From Marinobacter sp. LV10R510-11A (GTDB taxonomy: Bacteria > Pseudomonadota > Gammaproteobacteria > Pseudomonadales > Oleiphilaceae), in the NCBI RefSeq assembly GCF_900215155.1, contig NZ_LT907980.1:2852001-2916000 (forward strand): 64,000 bases of DNA, in the 5' to 3' direction. The notes beneath the pieces are model-generated. The model did no database searches. It worked only from the letters and a program-made list of their open reading frames with translations, and was not told where the DNA came from. The position numbers and the translations under genes are program-made. Below, piece by piece: positions 1-8,521 of the stretch (within the stretch, counting starts at the first letter, position 1; every line of letters begins with the position of its first letter).

Positions 1-364
1 GCCAGAAATCATTCTGGCAACTTGAGTATAGTAAGTTATCCGACGTGCGTTGTTTTTCTTGTACGTTCGGCCACCTGTTGCTCTAGGGTCACCGTCAACG
101 TCTGTAACGCGTGTTGAGTGAACGCATAGTGCCGAAACGAAACAAGGACAACTGCCAAAGAAAACGCCAGCAAGCCCAGGCGGATTGAAAGGAAACCCTA
201 TGGCGTGCCATCTGTGTTAAAGAGTAGCGCAGCCTATTTAGGCTACAACTTTCGCCCTTCAGGTTCCGCGAAGTACTTGGCTTTAACCAAGCAATAGATT
301 TGCAGGGGATGTTCTATCATGAAGGCGCCCCGGCTGCAGAAACAGCCGGGGCCACCGAGAGGTT
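1..364. other. Intergenic stretch at the left edge
   Basis: I see no convincing gene in this stretch on either strand. It begins with a short inverted repeat, GCCAGAA and TTCTGGC around ATCA (1-18), and ends with a strong hairpin listed separately. No tRNA or rRNA signature is visible. The gap and hairpin separate the TRAP binding-protein gene from whatever lies to the left. Confidence 0.6.
327..352 (-). terminator. Hairpin, likely terminator of the TRAP gene
   Basis: A perfect 10-bp GC-rich stem (GCCCCGGCTG / CAGCCGGGGC) with a 6-nt loop lies 13 nt beyond the stop of the minus-strand TRAP gene. It is not followed by a clear T-run on that strand, so it may act as a processing or stability hairpin rather than a classical intrinsic terminator. 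Confidence 0.6.
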
Positions 365-1444
365 TTATTCGCCAGCAATACTGTTTAGGTAAGCTTTATC
401 TGAAATGTTGGTCCACTGACGAACCTGCTTCAGGTAACCAAGCTGAGAATCAATAATCTCTTTCGCCAGCTCGTCTTTGTCAGCGGCCTCTGCCAGCAAC
501 TTGTTGGTTGCCTCGCGCATCGCTTCGATAACTTCCGGCGGGAAGGTCTTGTGAGTGACTTCGGGATAATCTTCCTTCATCCGATCCCATGCTACACCGC
601 TTTCGTGAGTGGTCTGAATGTACATGTCATAGGCGGCTGTGCGCATGGCTACTCGCAGAATTGCCTGCAAATCCTTTGGCAATTTGTTCCAAGATTTGTC
701 GTTGATCAGGAACTGAACTTCCGCGCCTGGCTCCTGCCAGCCCGAATAGTAGTACTTCGCGATCTGGTGAAAGCCCATGGGGAAATCAAGAGCCGGCCCC
801 ACCCATTCAACCGCGTCGATCGTACCGCGCTCAAGCGCTGTGTATAGCTCTCCGGGAGGCAGGTTAGTTACTGCAACGCCGAGTTCAGACATAACTTCAC
901 CCGCAAACCCCGGGGTGCGCATTTTCAGACCCTTCAGGTCTGCTACGGTGTTGATTTCTTTGTTGAACCAACCGCCCATCTGGTTACCGGTATTACCACC
1001 CGGGAATGAAAGCAGGCCGTACGGCTCGTAGACCTTCTGCATCAGCTCCATGCCATCGTCATAATAGAACCAGGCATACATTTCTGGAGCAATCAGGCCA
1101 AAAGGGATCGTGGTAAAGTACATCGCATTCGGAATGGCGCCCTTATAATAATAAGAAGCGGTATGGCCCATGTCGTACTGACCATTGCGCACCATATCAA
1201 AAATGCCAAACGGCGCCTTGTGCTTATTCGCACTGTCGATACGGATTTTCAGGCGTCCGGCAGACATTTCTTCTGCCATCTCGGCCATATTCTCGGTGGT
1301 CTCACCAAGAATAGGCGAATTAGGACCCCAAGTTTGCGCAAGCCGAAGCGTATAGTTTTCTGCCGCTACGCTGAGCGAACTAACAGAGAACAACAGCGTC
1401 ACCGCTGCCATTCTGAACAGACGAGTCATCATCGTTGGCACCAT
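365..1444 (-). CDS. TRAP transporter substrate-binding protein (DctP family)
   Basis: The 359-aa product is the periplasmic solute receptor of a TRAP transporter, which delivers organic acids to a DctQM-type membrane pair. It has an N-terminal signal peptide (hydrophobic run about residues 8-27, cleavage near VAAEN). DctP-fold segments follow, including NTVADLKGLKMRTPGFAGEV and GELYTALERGTIDAVEWVGP, the conserved ligand-lobe region with the substrate-carboxylate arginine (KMRTPG). Length is normal for the family. The start is uncertain: Met5 and Met6 also fit. No dctQ or dctM gene lies beside it, so the membrane partners must be encoded elsewhere. The ligand cannot be read from sequence; the WVGP region resembles receptors for keto and hydroxy acids. 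Confidence 0.9.
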   Translation of the reverse strand: MVPTMMTRLFRMAAVTLLFSVSSLSVAAENYTLRLAQTWGPNSPILGETTENMAEMAEEMSAGRLKIRIDSANKHKAPFGIFDMVRNGQYDMGHTASYYYKGAIPNAMYFTTIPFGLIAPEMYAWFYYDDGMELMQKVYEPYGLLSFPGGNTGNQMGGWFNKEINTVADLKGLKMRTPGFAGEVMSELGVAVTNLPPGELYTALERGTIDAVEWVGPALDFPMGFHQIAKYYYSGWQEPGAEVQFLINDKSWNKLPKDLQAILRVAMRTAAYDMYIQTTHESGVAWDRMKEDYPEVTHKTFPPEVIEAMREATNKLLAEAADKDELAKEIIDSQLGYLKQVRQWTNISDKAYLNSIAGE

Positions 1445-1593
1445 TTATCGTATTGTTTTGTTGCGTTTTTGTCGTTCGAACGACTGCAATATTAGCCCTT
1501 CATCAACTCTCACGCCAAGAAAGCCTGTGAAAAAGTTCCTGGCGTAAGGAGCTTCTTCATTGCGCCGCTCTCATCAGCTCGCCTTTTTGATCC

Positions 1594-3270
1594 TCAAACC
1601 TTAAACTGACTCACCAAGTCCCGCAGACTCTCACTGAGCCGGGCCAGTTCTTGGCTGGCTTCGTTAGTTTGGGTAACACCCGTATCACTACGCTGGGCCG
1701 CATCGACAATGCGCACCACGTTCTGGTTTACTTCTTCAGCCACTTGGCTTTGCTGCTCTGCCGCAGTGGCTATCTGGGTAACCTGGTCGTGAATTTGCCC
1801 GATTGATTTCTCGATTGTCGCTAGGGCACCCGTCGCGTGGTTAATGCGCTCAACTGTCTCTGAAGAACGATCCCGGGAACGGTTCATGCGCTCAACTGCT
1901 GAACGTGATTCGTTCACGAAGCCATCAATCATTTCCCGAATCTGCTCTGCGGACTCCGCGCTGCGCTTAGCGAGCTGACGCACTTCATCCGCAACTACAG
2001 AGAAACCGCGGCCATGATCGCCTGCCCGGGCGGCCTCTATCGCCGCATTCAGTGCGAGAAGGTTGGTCTGCTCGGTCACTGCCTGAATAACATCCAGAAC
2101 CTTCTGAATGTCATCTGATTTTTCAGCCAAAGCATGAATACTGGAAGCGCTTTCCTGAATTTCCTCGGACAACTTATTTACCGCGCCCTGAGCACTGGCA
2201 ATGGTTTCACCACCCTCTCGCGCCATGCGATCAGCATCCGATGCAGCACCTTCAACCTCGCTGGCGTTACCGGAAATTTGCTGGATGGTCGCTGCCATCT
2301 CATTAATCGCAGAGGCAATCTGGTCAGTTTCCGAGCCCTGTTCCTGCACCGATGCGCGGGTTTCATTGGCGACACGGCTCAGCTCTTCCGCAGCAGACGC
2401 CACCTGATCCGTCGTTGCGCCTACTTCCCGAATGGTCGACTGGATTTTTATAACGAAGGCGTTGAAACGACGGCCCAGCTCGGAAAGCTCATCGGAGCCC
2501 GCTTCCGGCAAGCGCTGGCGCAAATCACCCTCGCCATCAGCGATTTCCTGCATCAAATCGCTAACGGTCTTCAGTGGACGAGTTACCGTGCGGCCAACCA
2601 ACACACCGATCAACAACGAGACAAACACCACAATAACGGTGACCAGCGAAATAAAGCCAAGAGTCGAAACGATATTTTCCTCGATCTCAACACGGGCCGC
2701 CGCAACCTTCTTGTCAATATCTGCAATGTACACGCCGGCACCGACCATCCAGTCCCACCCGGAGATAATGGTAGAGTATGAAAGCTTAGGTTCCTCGTTG
2801 CCAGATGCGGGGTTCATCCAATCGTAGCCGTAATACCCACTAGATTCCGCAGCATCGAACAGATTCGTTACCAGCCGCTTGAGCGTGGCATTATTGCTTG
2901 GCCCTTCTTTGGAAGGATCCGGAGCGTAGGCAAGGTTGTATACGTCACGTCTATATGCAAACACGTAGTTCGTCTTTTCAAAGCGAATAGCACGCAGGCG
3001 CGATGCTGCAGCGGCTTTCGCCTCGTCTTCAGAAAATTCGGGGTTATTTTTTGCTTCCACCACGACCGCTTCTGCAGCATCAATCAGGTTCTTCAACCCA
3101 GCTTTCCGGGCCTCCAAAAGGCTTGACTCGAGACGCTCTAGCTCTGCCAGCCCGTTGGTCTGGATCTGACTAACAGAAATCCAAGCGACCGTGGCCGCTG
3201 TAACGAGTACCGGAATCAGCACAGCCAAAAGTAAGCGGGTTCGTATGCGCAGGTTGTTCAGAAAATTCAT
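1594..3270 (-). CDS. Methyl-accepting chemotaxis protein with periplasmic Cache sensor
   Basis: This 558-aa chemoreceptor has a first membrane helix at about residues 11-32. A single-Cache (sCache_2-type) periplasmic domain follows at about 35-195, marked by KTNYVFAYRRD, GYDWMNPASG and GWDWMVGAGVYI. Then come a second membrane helix (about 203-228), a HAMP segment (RTVTRPLKTVSDLMQEIADG) and the long cytoplasmic signalling hairpin. The hairpin tip AVTEQTNLLALNAAIEAARA is the CheA/CheW contact region. Cache domains of this type usually bind small carboxylates or amines; the ligand is unknown here. No che genes are adjacent. No C-terminal CheR-binding pentapeptide is visible, since the protein ends in VSQFKV. 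Confidence 0.95.
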   Translation of the reverse strand: MNFLNNLRIRTRLLLAVLIPVLVTAATVAWISVSQIQTNGLAELERLESSLLEARKAGLKNLIDAAEAVVVEAKNNPEFSEDEAKAAAASRLRAIRFEKTNYVFAYRRDVYNLAYAPDPSKEGPSNNATLKRLVTNLFDAAESSGYYGYDWMNPASGNEEPKLSYSTIISGWDWMVGAGVYIADIDKKVAAARVEIEENIVSTLGFISLVTVIVVFVSLLIGVLVGRTVTRPLKTVSDLMQEIADGEGDLRQRLPEAGSDELSELGRRFNAFVIKIQSTIREVGATTDQVASAAEELSRVANETRASVQEQGSETDQIASAINEMAATIQQISGNASEVEGAASDADRMAREGGETIASAQGAVNKLSEEIQESASSIHALAEKSDDIQKVLDVIQAVTEQTNLLALNAAIEAARAGDHGRGFSVVADEVRQLAKRSAESAEQIREMIDGFVNESRSAVERMNRSRDRSSETVERINHATGALATIEKSIGQIHDQVTQIATAAEQQSQVAEEVNQNVVRIVDAAQRSDTGVTQTNEASQELARLSESLRDLVSQFKV

Positions 3271-3355
3271 GACTGCAGATCCTTGGGAAGGCGTTGTTTC
3301 AATATACTATCGGCCAAAGCCCGGGTATCTTGAATACGACGAAATTATTACCCAG

Positions 3356-3559
3356 TCAGAAATCTGGGGCAGCCCCATCATCACACTTGCGGCAATCAAG
3401 CTCAAAACCCAGCATGGCGCGCCGCCCCTCCTCGGTGGTTACCCAGGGCCGATTAACCCAAGGCGGGGTATGACGCACATGCTGATTGTGACCACAGGCC
3501 AGTCTGGCGACCCAGTGGTCTTCTTCATCTTTGTGATATCCAATGATCGGCTGCTTCAT
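3356..3559 (-). CDS. DUF3565 small protein
   Basis: A 67-aa protein with the DUF3565 pattern: GYHKDEEDHWVARLACGH near the N terminus, then RHTPPW.NRPWV and a final C.KC motif (LDCRKCDD). The conserved Cys and His residues suggest a metal- or redox-linked fold, but no function is established. It lies 10 nt downstream of the CDF-like gene on the same strand, so the two are probably cotranscribed. Confidence 0.85.
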   Translation of the reverse strand: MKQPIIGYHKDEEDHWVARLACGHNQHVRHTPPWVNRPWVTTEEGRRAMLGFELDCRKCDDGAAPDF

Positions 3560-3569
3560 ACCGCCTAAG

Positions 3570-4208
3570 TTAACTGACTAGGCTGCGTATGAAAATCGCG
3601 GGCCGCACAGGAAGCCCCTCCAGATGCCTGAGCAGATTCCATTTCAAGCGTTCAACACGCCCGGGCCAGTTGGCTGGAAGACTAATTTCCATCATCAAAT
3701 TCGGGCCAACCTTGGCCATTTTTACCTGCTCTGGAACAATACCCACAGAGTTCAACGCTTCGTGAATTTCTTCGACAAACTCTGCTGAAGGCGTGGCCAA
3801 CATTAGCTCCCGCACGGCGCCCACGGTCATCTTTACCGGTACGAGGATGAAGTAGACAGAGATGGCAATCATCATCATAGGGTCTGCATAAACCGACCAA
3901 GCCGCCCAAGCGCTTTGCTCCAACCACCAAGCAGCGCCAAACCCGATCAATACCGCGGCACTGAGTACCGTATCCATAAACCATTGCTGTTGTTCCGCAA
4001 CAACTAGGCCCGAAGACTCTTCGCGCTCGGCCCATTTCAGGTACAACCACACAGCAAGACAGCCCACCACACTCACGGCGGCAAATATTAGCGCCTTGTC
4101 TGCACTTACAGCCCGCCCGCCCTCAAGCAGAGCGGCTAGAGCAAACAGGCCAGCTGCTACCGCAGACAAACTCAGCGCCATATTTTCCCGCGCTATAGAC
4201 TTAAACAT
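3570..4208 (-). CDS. CDF-like cation transporter family membrane protein
   Basis: A 212-aa integral membrane protein with about four to five hydrophobic helices and a cytoplasmic tail. The segment MDTVLSAAVLIGFGAAWW followed by YADPMMMIAISVYFILVPV resembles the helix 5/6 region of cation diffusion facilitators, whose aspartates bind metal. The tail (about 145-212) fits their C-terminal domain. It is much shorter than a normal CDF protein (about 290-330 aa) and its N-terminal helices are divergent, so transport of Zn or Fe is not assured. The start has a good Shine-Dalgarno site (GGGAG). It heads a likely pair with the DUF3565 gene and is divergent from the LysR gene. Confidence 0.7.
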   Translation of the reverse strand: MFKSIARENMALSLSAVAAGLFALAALLEGGRAVSADKALIFAAVSVVGCLAVWLYLKWAEREESSGLVVAEQQQWFMDTVLSAAVLIGFGAAWWLEQSAWAAWSVYADPMMMIAISVYFILVPVKMTVGAVRELMLATPSAEFVEEIHEALNSVGIVPEQVKMAKVGPNLMMEISLPANWPGRVERLKWNLLRHLEGLPVRPAIFIRSLVS

Positions 4209-4303
4209 TTTGATCTCCCATGAATTACCGGCATATTATCGGCACACGTCATACAGCGTGAGTCAGTGGCCGACGGAAAACCCGGCGCTCAAGGAGCGAT
4301 CTG

Positions 4304-5086
4304 ATGAAAACGTCACAAATTAAAGTGTTTCTCGCAGTAGTACGCAATGGCACCATTGCGGCGGCGGCGCGGGAGCTCAACCGAAGTCGCACGACCATCG
4401 TCACAGACTGCCGGCGATTTGATCAGGTAGCAGGGCAGATTTTTGCCCGTTGCCAGCATCATTTCAGCGGGGCCGAATCGGTTTTGCGGATAGCCCGGGA
4501 CGACTCGGTTCCGGAACCCATGTGGCGCGATATTCTACGACGGCTCAAAATTCGCTTCCCACAAACCAGCCTGTCTGTGTGGCTGGCAACACCCCGAGAG
4601 CTGCCACGGCTGGTTAAGAGCCAATCCGTCGACGTCGCCTATGGCCTGATGCCCGAGTTACTGAGCGAGGGCTACCACTGGTTTCGCGAGCTTGCGGATG
4701 TGCGCATGCTAACAGTCGCCGCGCCAGACCACCCACTGAGCCAACTGAACCGGGTTACTCAGGACGATCTCATCAGCTACACAGAGGTCACGCTGGCGTC
4801 TATGCAAAACGACCGGCTGGAAGCCGAATCTCCCGAAACGGCCAATTATCTGGCGTTTACCCAATATGAGCTAATTCGGGATGCGGTAATTGATGGTGCC
4901 GGCTGGGCGGATCTTCCTCTGCCTCTGATAGCCGACGCACTAACCCAACGCACACTCAAGGTTATTCACCACCGCAGCGCCAAATGGTGGAAGGTGTTCA
5001 GTGCTTTAGAATCTGAACAGGCACAAGGTGGCGCCGTGGTGGGGTGGCTGGCTACCGAGCTGGAGCAGTATCTGGAATCTGTGTAG
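4304..5086 (+). CDS. LysR-type regulator with shortened DNA-binding region
   Basis: The 260-aa product has a LysR effector domain (about residues 60-258), with motifs such as VDVAYGLMPELLSEGYHW and TVAAPDHPLSQL. It starts with the first half of a LysR helix-turn-helix: SQIKVFLAVVRNGTIAAAAR then LNRSRTTIVT. The segment that normally follows (about 35-45 residues with the wing, the L.DRLG..LF.R motif and part of the linker helix) is absent: the chain passes from RTTIVT straight into DCRRFDQVAGQIFARCQ. The reading frame is intact. This looks like an in-frame internal deletion, and the protein may not bind DNA normally. The start is supported by AAGGAG seven bases upstream. Confidence 0.8.
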   Translation: MKTSQIKVFLAVVRNGTIAAAARELNRSRTTIVTDCRRFDQVAGQIFARCQHHFSGAESVLRIARDDSVPEPMWRDILRRLKIRFPQTSLSVWLATPRELPRLVKSQSVDVAYGLMPELLSEGYHWFRELADVRMLTVAAPDHPLSQLNRVTQDDLISYTEVTLASMQNDRLEAESPETANYLAFTQYELIRDAVIDGAGWADLPLPLIADALTQRTLKVIHHRSAKWWKVFSALESEQAQGGAVVGWLATELEQYLESV

Positions 5087-5092
5087 TGAACG

Positions 5093-5983
5093 CTAGGATG
5101 ACACCGGCTTGGCGCGTTCGACCCAGGCCGACCAGGAATAGAGCCCCAAAGCCACCCAAATCATCACAAAGCTTGTCAGCTTTTCGGTACTCAAGGGTTC
5201 GCTAAACACCATCAGAGCAATAAAAAACTGAATGGTGGGGTTGATGTACATAAGAAAACCGACAGTGGACAAGCGCAATCTGCGCGCAGCACCGGCAAAA
5301 GCCAACAGAGGAATGGCCGTTACAATCCCGCTAGAAAGCAGCAATAGCGTGGTTGCGGTATCAGTCCCAAAGTGAGAAGCCCCGGCGTAGCTCAGAGCCG
5401 TCAGGGCCAGAATACCCACCGGCAACAAGAGCAGCGTTTCCACAAACAGGCCGGAAAGCCCATCCAGCGCCACTTGCTTACGAAGTAACCCATAGGTTCC
5501 GAAGCTGAATGCCAGTACCAGCGTGATCCAGGGCACCACCCCCAAAAGGAAGAGCTGATAGAGAATGGCGATAGCCGCCAATACCACAGCCACAATCTGC
5601 AACCGGGTGATGCTTTCTTTAAGCACCAGCATACCCAGCCCAACATTCACCAGAGGTGTCAGAAAGTAGCCCAGGCTGGCCTGCAGCACCTGACGGCTTT
5701 CCACGGCGTATATATACACGCCCCAGTTCACCGCAATAAGCACCGCGCAGCCGAGAACAAAACCGAGTTTTTTAGGACGAGCCAACGCGGCCCTCACCGG
5801 CGGCCAGCGCTTCAAAAAGGTAACAATAACCGCCAGAAAAACGCAGGACCAGAGCACTCGGTGAATCACCACTTCCAAGGCAGGCACGCCCTCGAACAAA
5901 GCGAAGTAAAGCGGGAAACAGCCCCACATAATGTAAGCTGACAGGCCGTATGCAACGCCTTTACTGGTTTCCTGCTCGGCCAT
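5093..5983 (-). CDS. rarD: EamA-family transporter RarD
   Basis: A 296-aa inner-membrane protein with ten predicted helices. It carries the RarD signature near the N terminus (KGVAYGLSAYIMWGCFPLYF) followed by IHRVLWSCVFL, NWGVYIYAVESRQVLQASLG and PLVNVGLGMLVL.E. RarD proteins belong to the drug/metabolite exporter superfamily; the substrate is not known. I chose the ATG at 5983 because AAGGAAG lies just upstream and the protein then starts where the family starts. A longer open frame to 6163 overlaps the rhodanese gene and has no family match. Confidence 0.88.
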   Translation of the reverse strand: MAEQETSKGVAYGLSAYIMWGCFPLYFALFEGVPALEVVIHRVLWSCVFLAVIVTFLKRWPPVRAALARPKKLGFVLGCAVLIAVNWGVYIYAVESRQVLQASLGYFLTPLVNVGLGMLVLKESITRLQIVAVVLAAIAILYQLFLLGVVPWITLVLAFSFGTYGLLRKQVALDGLSGLFVETLLLLPVGILALTALSYAGASHFGTDTATTLLLLSSGIVTAIPLLAFAGAARRLRLSTVGFLMYINPTIQFFIALMVFSEPLSTEKLTSFVMIWVALGLYSWSAWVERAKPVSS

Positions 5984-6119
5984 ATAAATAGCTTCCTTAT
6001 TACACGATAGTGCTGAATTTAACACACTCTGTGGGTGACGACCTTGGGCAATATGTCTTAATCTGGAGAGGCACTCACGAGACGCCCACGGAACACTTAC
6101 ACACAACGGAGAGCAGGTT

Positions 6120-6500
6120 ATGAAAACAGCACAGGATTTTGTTGCCGAAGCCAAGCAGCACATTCAGGAAATTTCTTTGGCGGAAGCCGACAGCGCCATT
6201 CAGGCCGCAGACTTACTGCTAGATGTTCGTGATGGCGACGAATACCGGCAGAGCCACATCCCCCAGGCCACAAATGTTTCCCGGGGCCTGCTTGAGTTCA
6301 AATTCAGCAACGACCCGGCGCTGGCAAACCGGGATATGAGAATCGTGGTTTATTGCAAAACTTCAGGCCGCGCAGCGCTGAGCACAAGGGCCCTGCAAGA
6401 AATGGGTTACCTGCACGTGCAATCCATTGAAGGTGGGTTCGATGCCTGGCAGGAAGCAGGCAAACCCACAGCCAAACCCGAGCTGCCATCCTTCGATTAA
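6120..6500 (+). CDS. Rhodanese-like sulfurtransferase
   Basis: A 126-aa single-domain rhodanese. It shows LLLDVRDGDEYRQSHIPQA, the start of the rhodanese fold, and an active-site loop with cysteine 79 (VVYCKTSGRAALS) followed by GYLHVQSIEGGFDAWQEAGKP. It should be a cytoplasmic sulfur carrier or transferase acting through a cysteine persulfide. It is divergent from rarD and preceded by GGAG. The loop after Cys79 (KTSGRA) is the six-residue type seen in thiosulfate sulfurtransferases. Confidence 0.9.
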   Translation: MKTAQDFVAEAKQHIQEISLAEADSAIQAADLLLDVRDGDEYRQSHIPQATNVSRGLLEFKFSNDPALANRDMRIVVYCKTSGRAALSTRALQEMGYLHVQSIEGGFDAWQEAGKPTAKPELPSFD

Positions 6501-6542
6501 ACGCAGCTAGGGCAGGCATACTTTTCGCGGCCCGGAGAACCG

Positions 6543-6968
6543 TTAAGCCCGCCGCGTAACCGCCATGGTCAAACGGGAAATGCAGGTGGTCTTGCCCTCT
6601 TCATTTTCCATGCGGATCTCCCATACCTGGGTCGCGCTACCAATATGAATAGGCCTGGCGGTTCCGTATACCCAGCCTTTGGTGACAGGGCGGATATGGT
6701 TAGCATTGATTTCCAGCCCTACTGCAACGGTATTGGGATCTTTAAGGCAGCAATTGGCGGCCATGCTGCCTAACGTCTCGGCCAACACCACTGATGAGCC
6801 GCCATGGAGTACGCCAAAAGGCTGAACCGTGCGCTTATCAACCGGTATGCGGCCTGTCACGTAATCATCACCAATTTCGGTGTACTCAATGCCCATGTGG
6901 CTGACTGCCGTGTTAGCACTGGCTTTCGCCATGTACTCAAGATCCGGTTTAACCGTCCAGATTGCCAT
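6543..6968 (-). CDS. PaaI/YdiI-type hotdog thioesterase
   Basis: The 141-aa product matches hotdog-fold acyl-CoA thioesterases of the PaaI/YdiI group. The core is QPFGVLHGGSSVVLAETLGS, with the HGG turn (His55) and the likely catalytic Glu64, then GLEINANHIRPV and GTARPIHIGSATQVWEI. The closest functional types hydrolyse 1,4-dihydroxy-2-naphthoyl-CoA or aromatic acyl-CoAs, but the natural substrate cannot be decided. It stands alone, and no menaquinone or phenylacetate genes are nearby. Confidence 0.88.
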   Translation of the reverse strand: MAIWTVKPDLEYMAKASANTAVSHMGIEYTEIGDDYVTGRIPVDKRTVQPFGVLHGGSSVVLAETLGSMAANCCLKDPNTVAVGLEINANHIRPVTKGWVYGTARPIHIGSATQVWEIRMENEEGKTTCISRLTMAVTRRA

Positions 6969-7012
6969 ACTGATAAAACTCTCTAACGGGTGGGGAAATT
7001 ATCTCTACGGCA

Positions 7013-7462
7013 CTAAGGCGGCAGAGACATGTAGCGGGCCGTATATTCACGAACAAGCTCATCCAAACGGCCTGAATTGATCAGTGTATACAAGCGGTCT
7101 GCAATGCGCTCACGGAATTCGTAGGTGTTGCATGGGGAGTTCTTGGAAAAAGTGAAAAAAAGCCCTTCGTTGCTGATGGGCACAGCCAGGGCAACAAACT
7201 TATCCGCCAGCCCCAGGTGCTGAAGCTTTACCTGCCCCTGTAGCTGCTCATACAGAACGTAATCAACACGTCCGGCGAGGGCCATTTCAAAAGATTGCTC
7301 TATGGTTCTGACGCTAACAATCTGAAGATTATTTTCAGCATAAAGGTCAAAACCCTGCCCGAAACTGTTATTGATCAGCGTACTTCCGTGCTTGCCCTTC
7401 AAGTCCGGCCAGTGACGATATTCAAACACCTGGTCTTTAGGCGCTTGCAAGTGAGCGGTCAT
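7013..7462 (-). pseudogene. Amino-acid-type (SBP_bac_3) binding protein, N-terminal half missing
   Basis: The 149-aa frame encodes only the second half of a family-3 periplasmic solute-binding protein: WPDLKGKHGSTLINNSFGQG, TIEQSFEMALAGRVDYVLYE and the closing helix LVREYTARYM. Intact members are about 240-270 aa with a signal peptide, and neither the signal nor the first lobe is present here. The region upstream (7463-7690) does not continue the fold in any frame that I can recognise. I read it as a 5'-truncated gene; a short expressed remnant cannot be excluded. Confidence 0.65.
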
Positions 7463-7697
7463 CCTGTTTGCGGGCGTGGAGTTATATCTCTATATATTAA
7501 GGCACACGCTGAAGCGGTGCCCGGTTTACCACTGAGGATAACTGAGCGTACTGATCCGTGTACTTTAACACCAGATTTTCGTATAAGCGAAAAAGACACT
7601 TTACACGATGGTTGATTTAATAGCCTAACAGCACAAGTAACAGTAACAGGTCTTGAAAACAGTTCACTTCTACTTCTCAACGAAAAGGATAGACACT

Positions 7698-8381
7698 ATG
7701 AAGATCCTCATGGTTCTCACTTCCCACGATCAGATGGGCGACACTGGCCAAAAAACGGGCTTCTGGTTGGAAGAATTCACCGCGCCCTATTACGTATTCC
7801 GCGATGCCGGCGCAGACATCACCATCGCATCGCCAAAGGGCGGCAAGCCACCGATCGACCCGAACAGTGAGGCCGACGAAGCCCTAACCGAAACCACCCA
7901 CCGCTTTCAGGCGGACGCCCACGCAAAAGAAGCCCTCGCCAGCACGAAAAAGCTGAATGATGTGGACATGAGCGGGTTTGATGCAATCTTCTACGCGGGC
8001 GGTCATGGCCCACTATGGGATTTGGTGAACGACAAAAAATCGGTCGACCTGATCAAAGCTGCATATGAGCAAGACAAAGTCATTGGTGCTGTATGCCACG
8101 CGCCGGCTGTGTTCAAAAACGTGGAGATCAAGCCGGGACAGAACCTAGTTGGCGGCCGCGAAGTCACGGGCTTCAGCAACAGTGAAGAAGAAGCGGCTGG
8201 CCTCACAACGGTCGTGCCTTTCCTACTCGAAGACATGCTGAAGGAAAACGCCGCCACCTACTCCAAGGGTGATGACTGGGCTCCGCATATTGTTGTGGAC
8301 GGCAAGCTGATAACCGGCCAGAACCCGGCTTCATCTGAGGGTGCTGCCAAGGCAGTGGTTCAGACACTTCAGCAAGACTGA
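7698..8381 (+). CDS. DJ-1/PfpI-family class I glutamine amidotransferase-like protein
   Basis: A 227-aa cytoplasmic protein of the DJ-1/PfpI superfamily (Hsp31-like branch). It starts MKILMVLTSHD with GFWLEEF near residues 21-27 (conserved Glu). It has GGHGPLWDL at about 101-109 and the nucleophile elbow IGAVCHAPAVF with Cys133 and His134. Members act as glyoxalase III, deglycase-like or chaperone enzymes against aldehyde stress. The ATG at 7698 is chosen because AAAAGGA precedes it; a longer frame from 7653 adds non-conserved residues. It is monocistronic, followed by a GC-rich hairpin. Confidence 0.9.
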   Translation: MKILMVLTSHDQMGDTGQKTGFWLEEFTAPYYVFRDAGADITIASPKGGKPPIDPNSEADEALTETTHRFQADAHAKEALASTKKLNDVDMSGFDAIFYAGGHGPLWDLVNDKKSVDLIKAAYEQDKVIGAVCHAPAVFKNVEIKPGQNLVGGREVTGFSNSEEEAAGLTTVVPFLLEDMLKENAATYSKGDDWAPHIVVDGKLITGQNPASSEGAAKAVVQTLQQD

Positions 8382-8397
8382 TATTCGCCATACCCAA

Positions 8398-8426
8398 CCC
8401 CGGTCTGGCAATTTGCCTAGCCGGGG
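8398..8426 (+). terminator. Possible terminator after the DJ-1 gene
   Basis: CCCCGG pairs with CCGGGG across an imperfect stem that also pairs GGCA with TGCC, with a mismatched bulge. It starts 17 nt after the stop codon. There is no strong T-run after it, so the call is tentative. Confidence 0.4.
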
Positions 8427-8521
8427 GATCCTAATTCCTATGATATCCCGCCGATTAAGCATCAAGATCCGCCAGTGTGTGCTAACGTTTTGAAGAACAT
8501 CTCAAAAGGCTGGCTTTCTTC

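Noticed and set aside
5984-6163. Longer N terminus for RarD
   Set aside because: The 60 extra residues have no family match, overlap the rhodanese gene, and the inner ATG has a good ribosome site.
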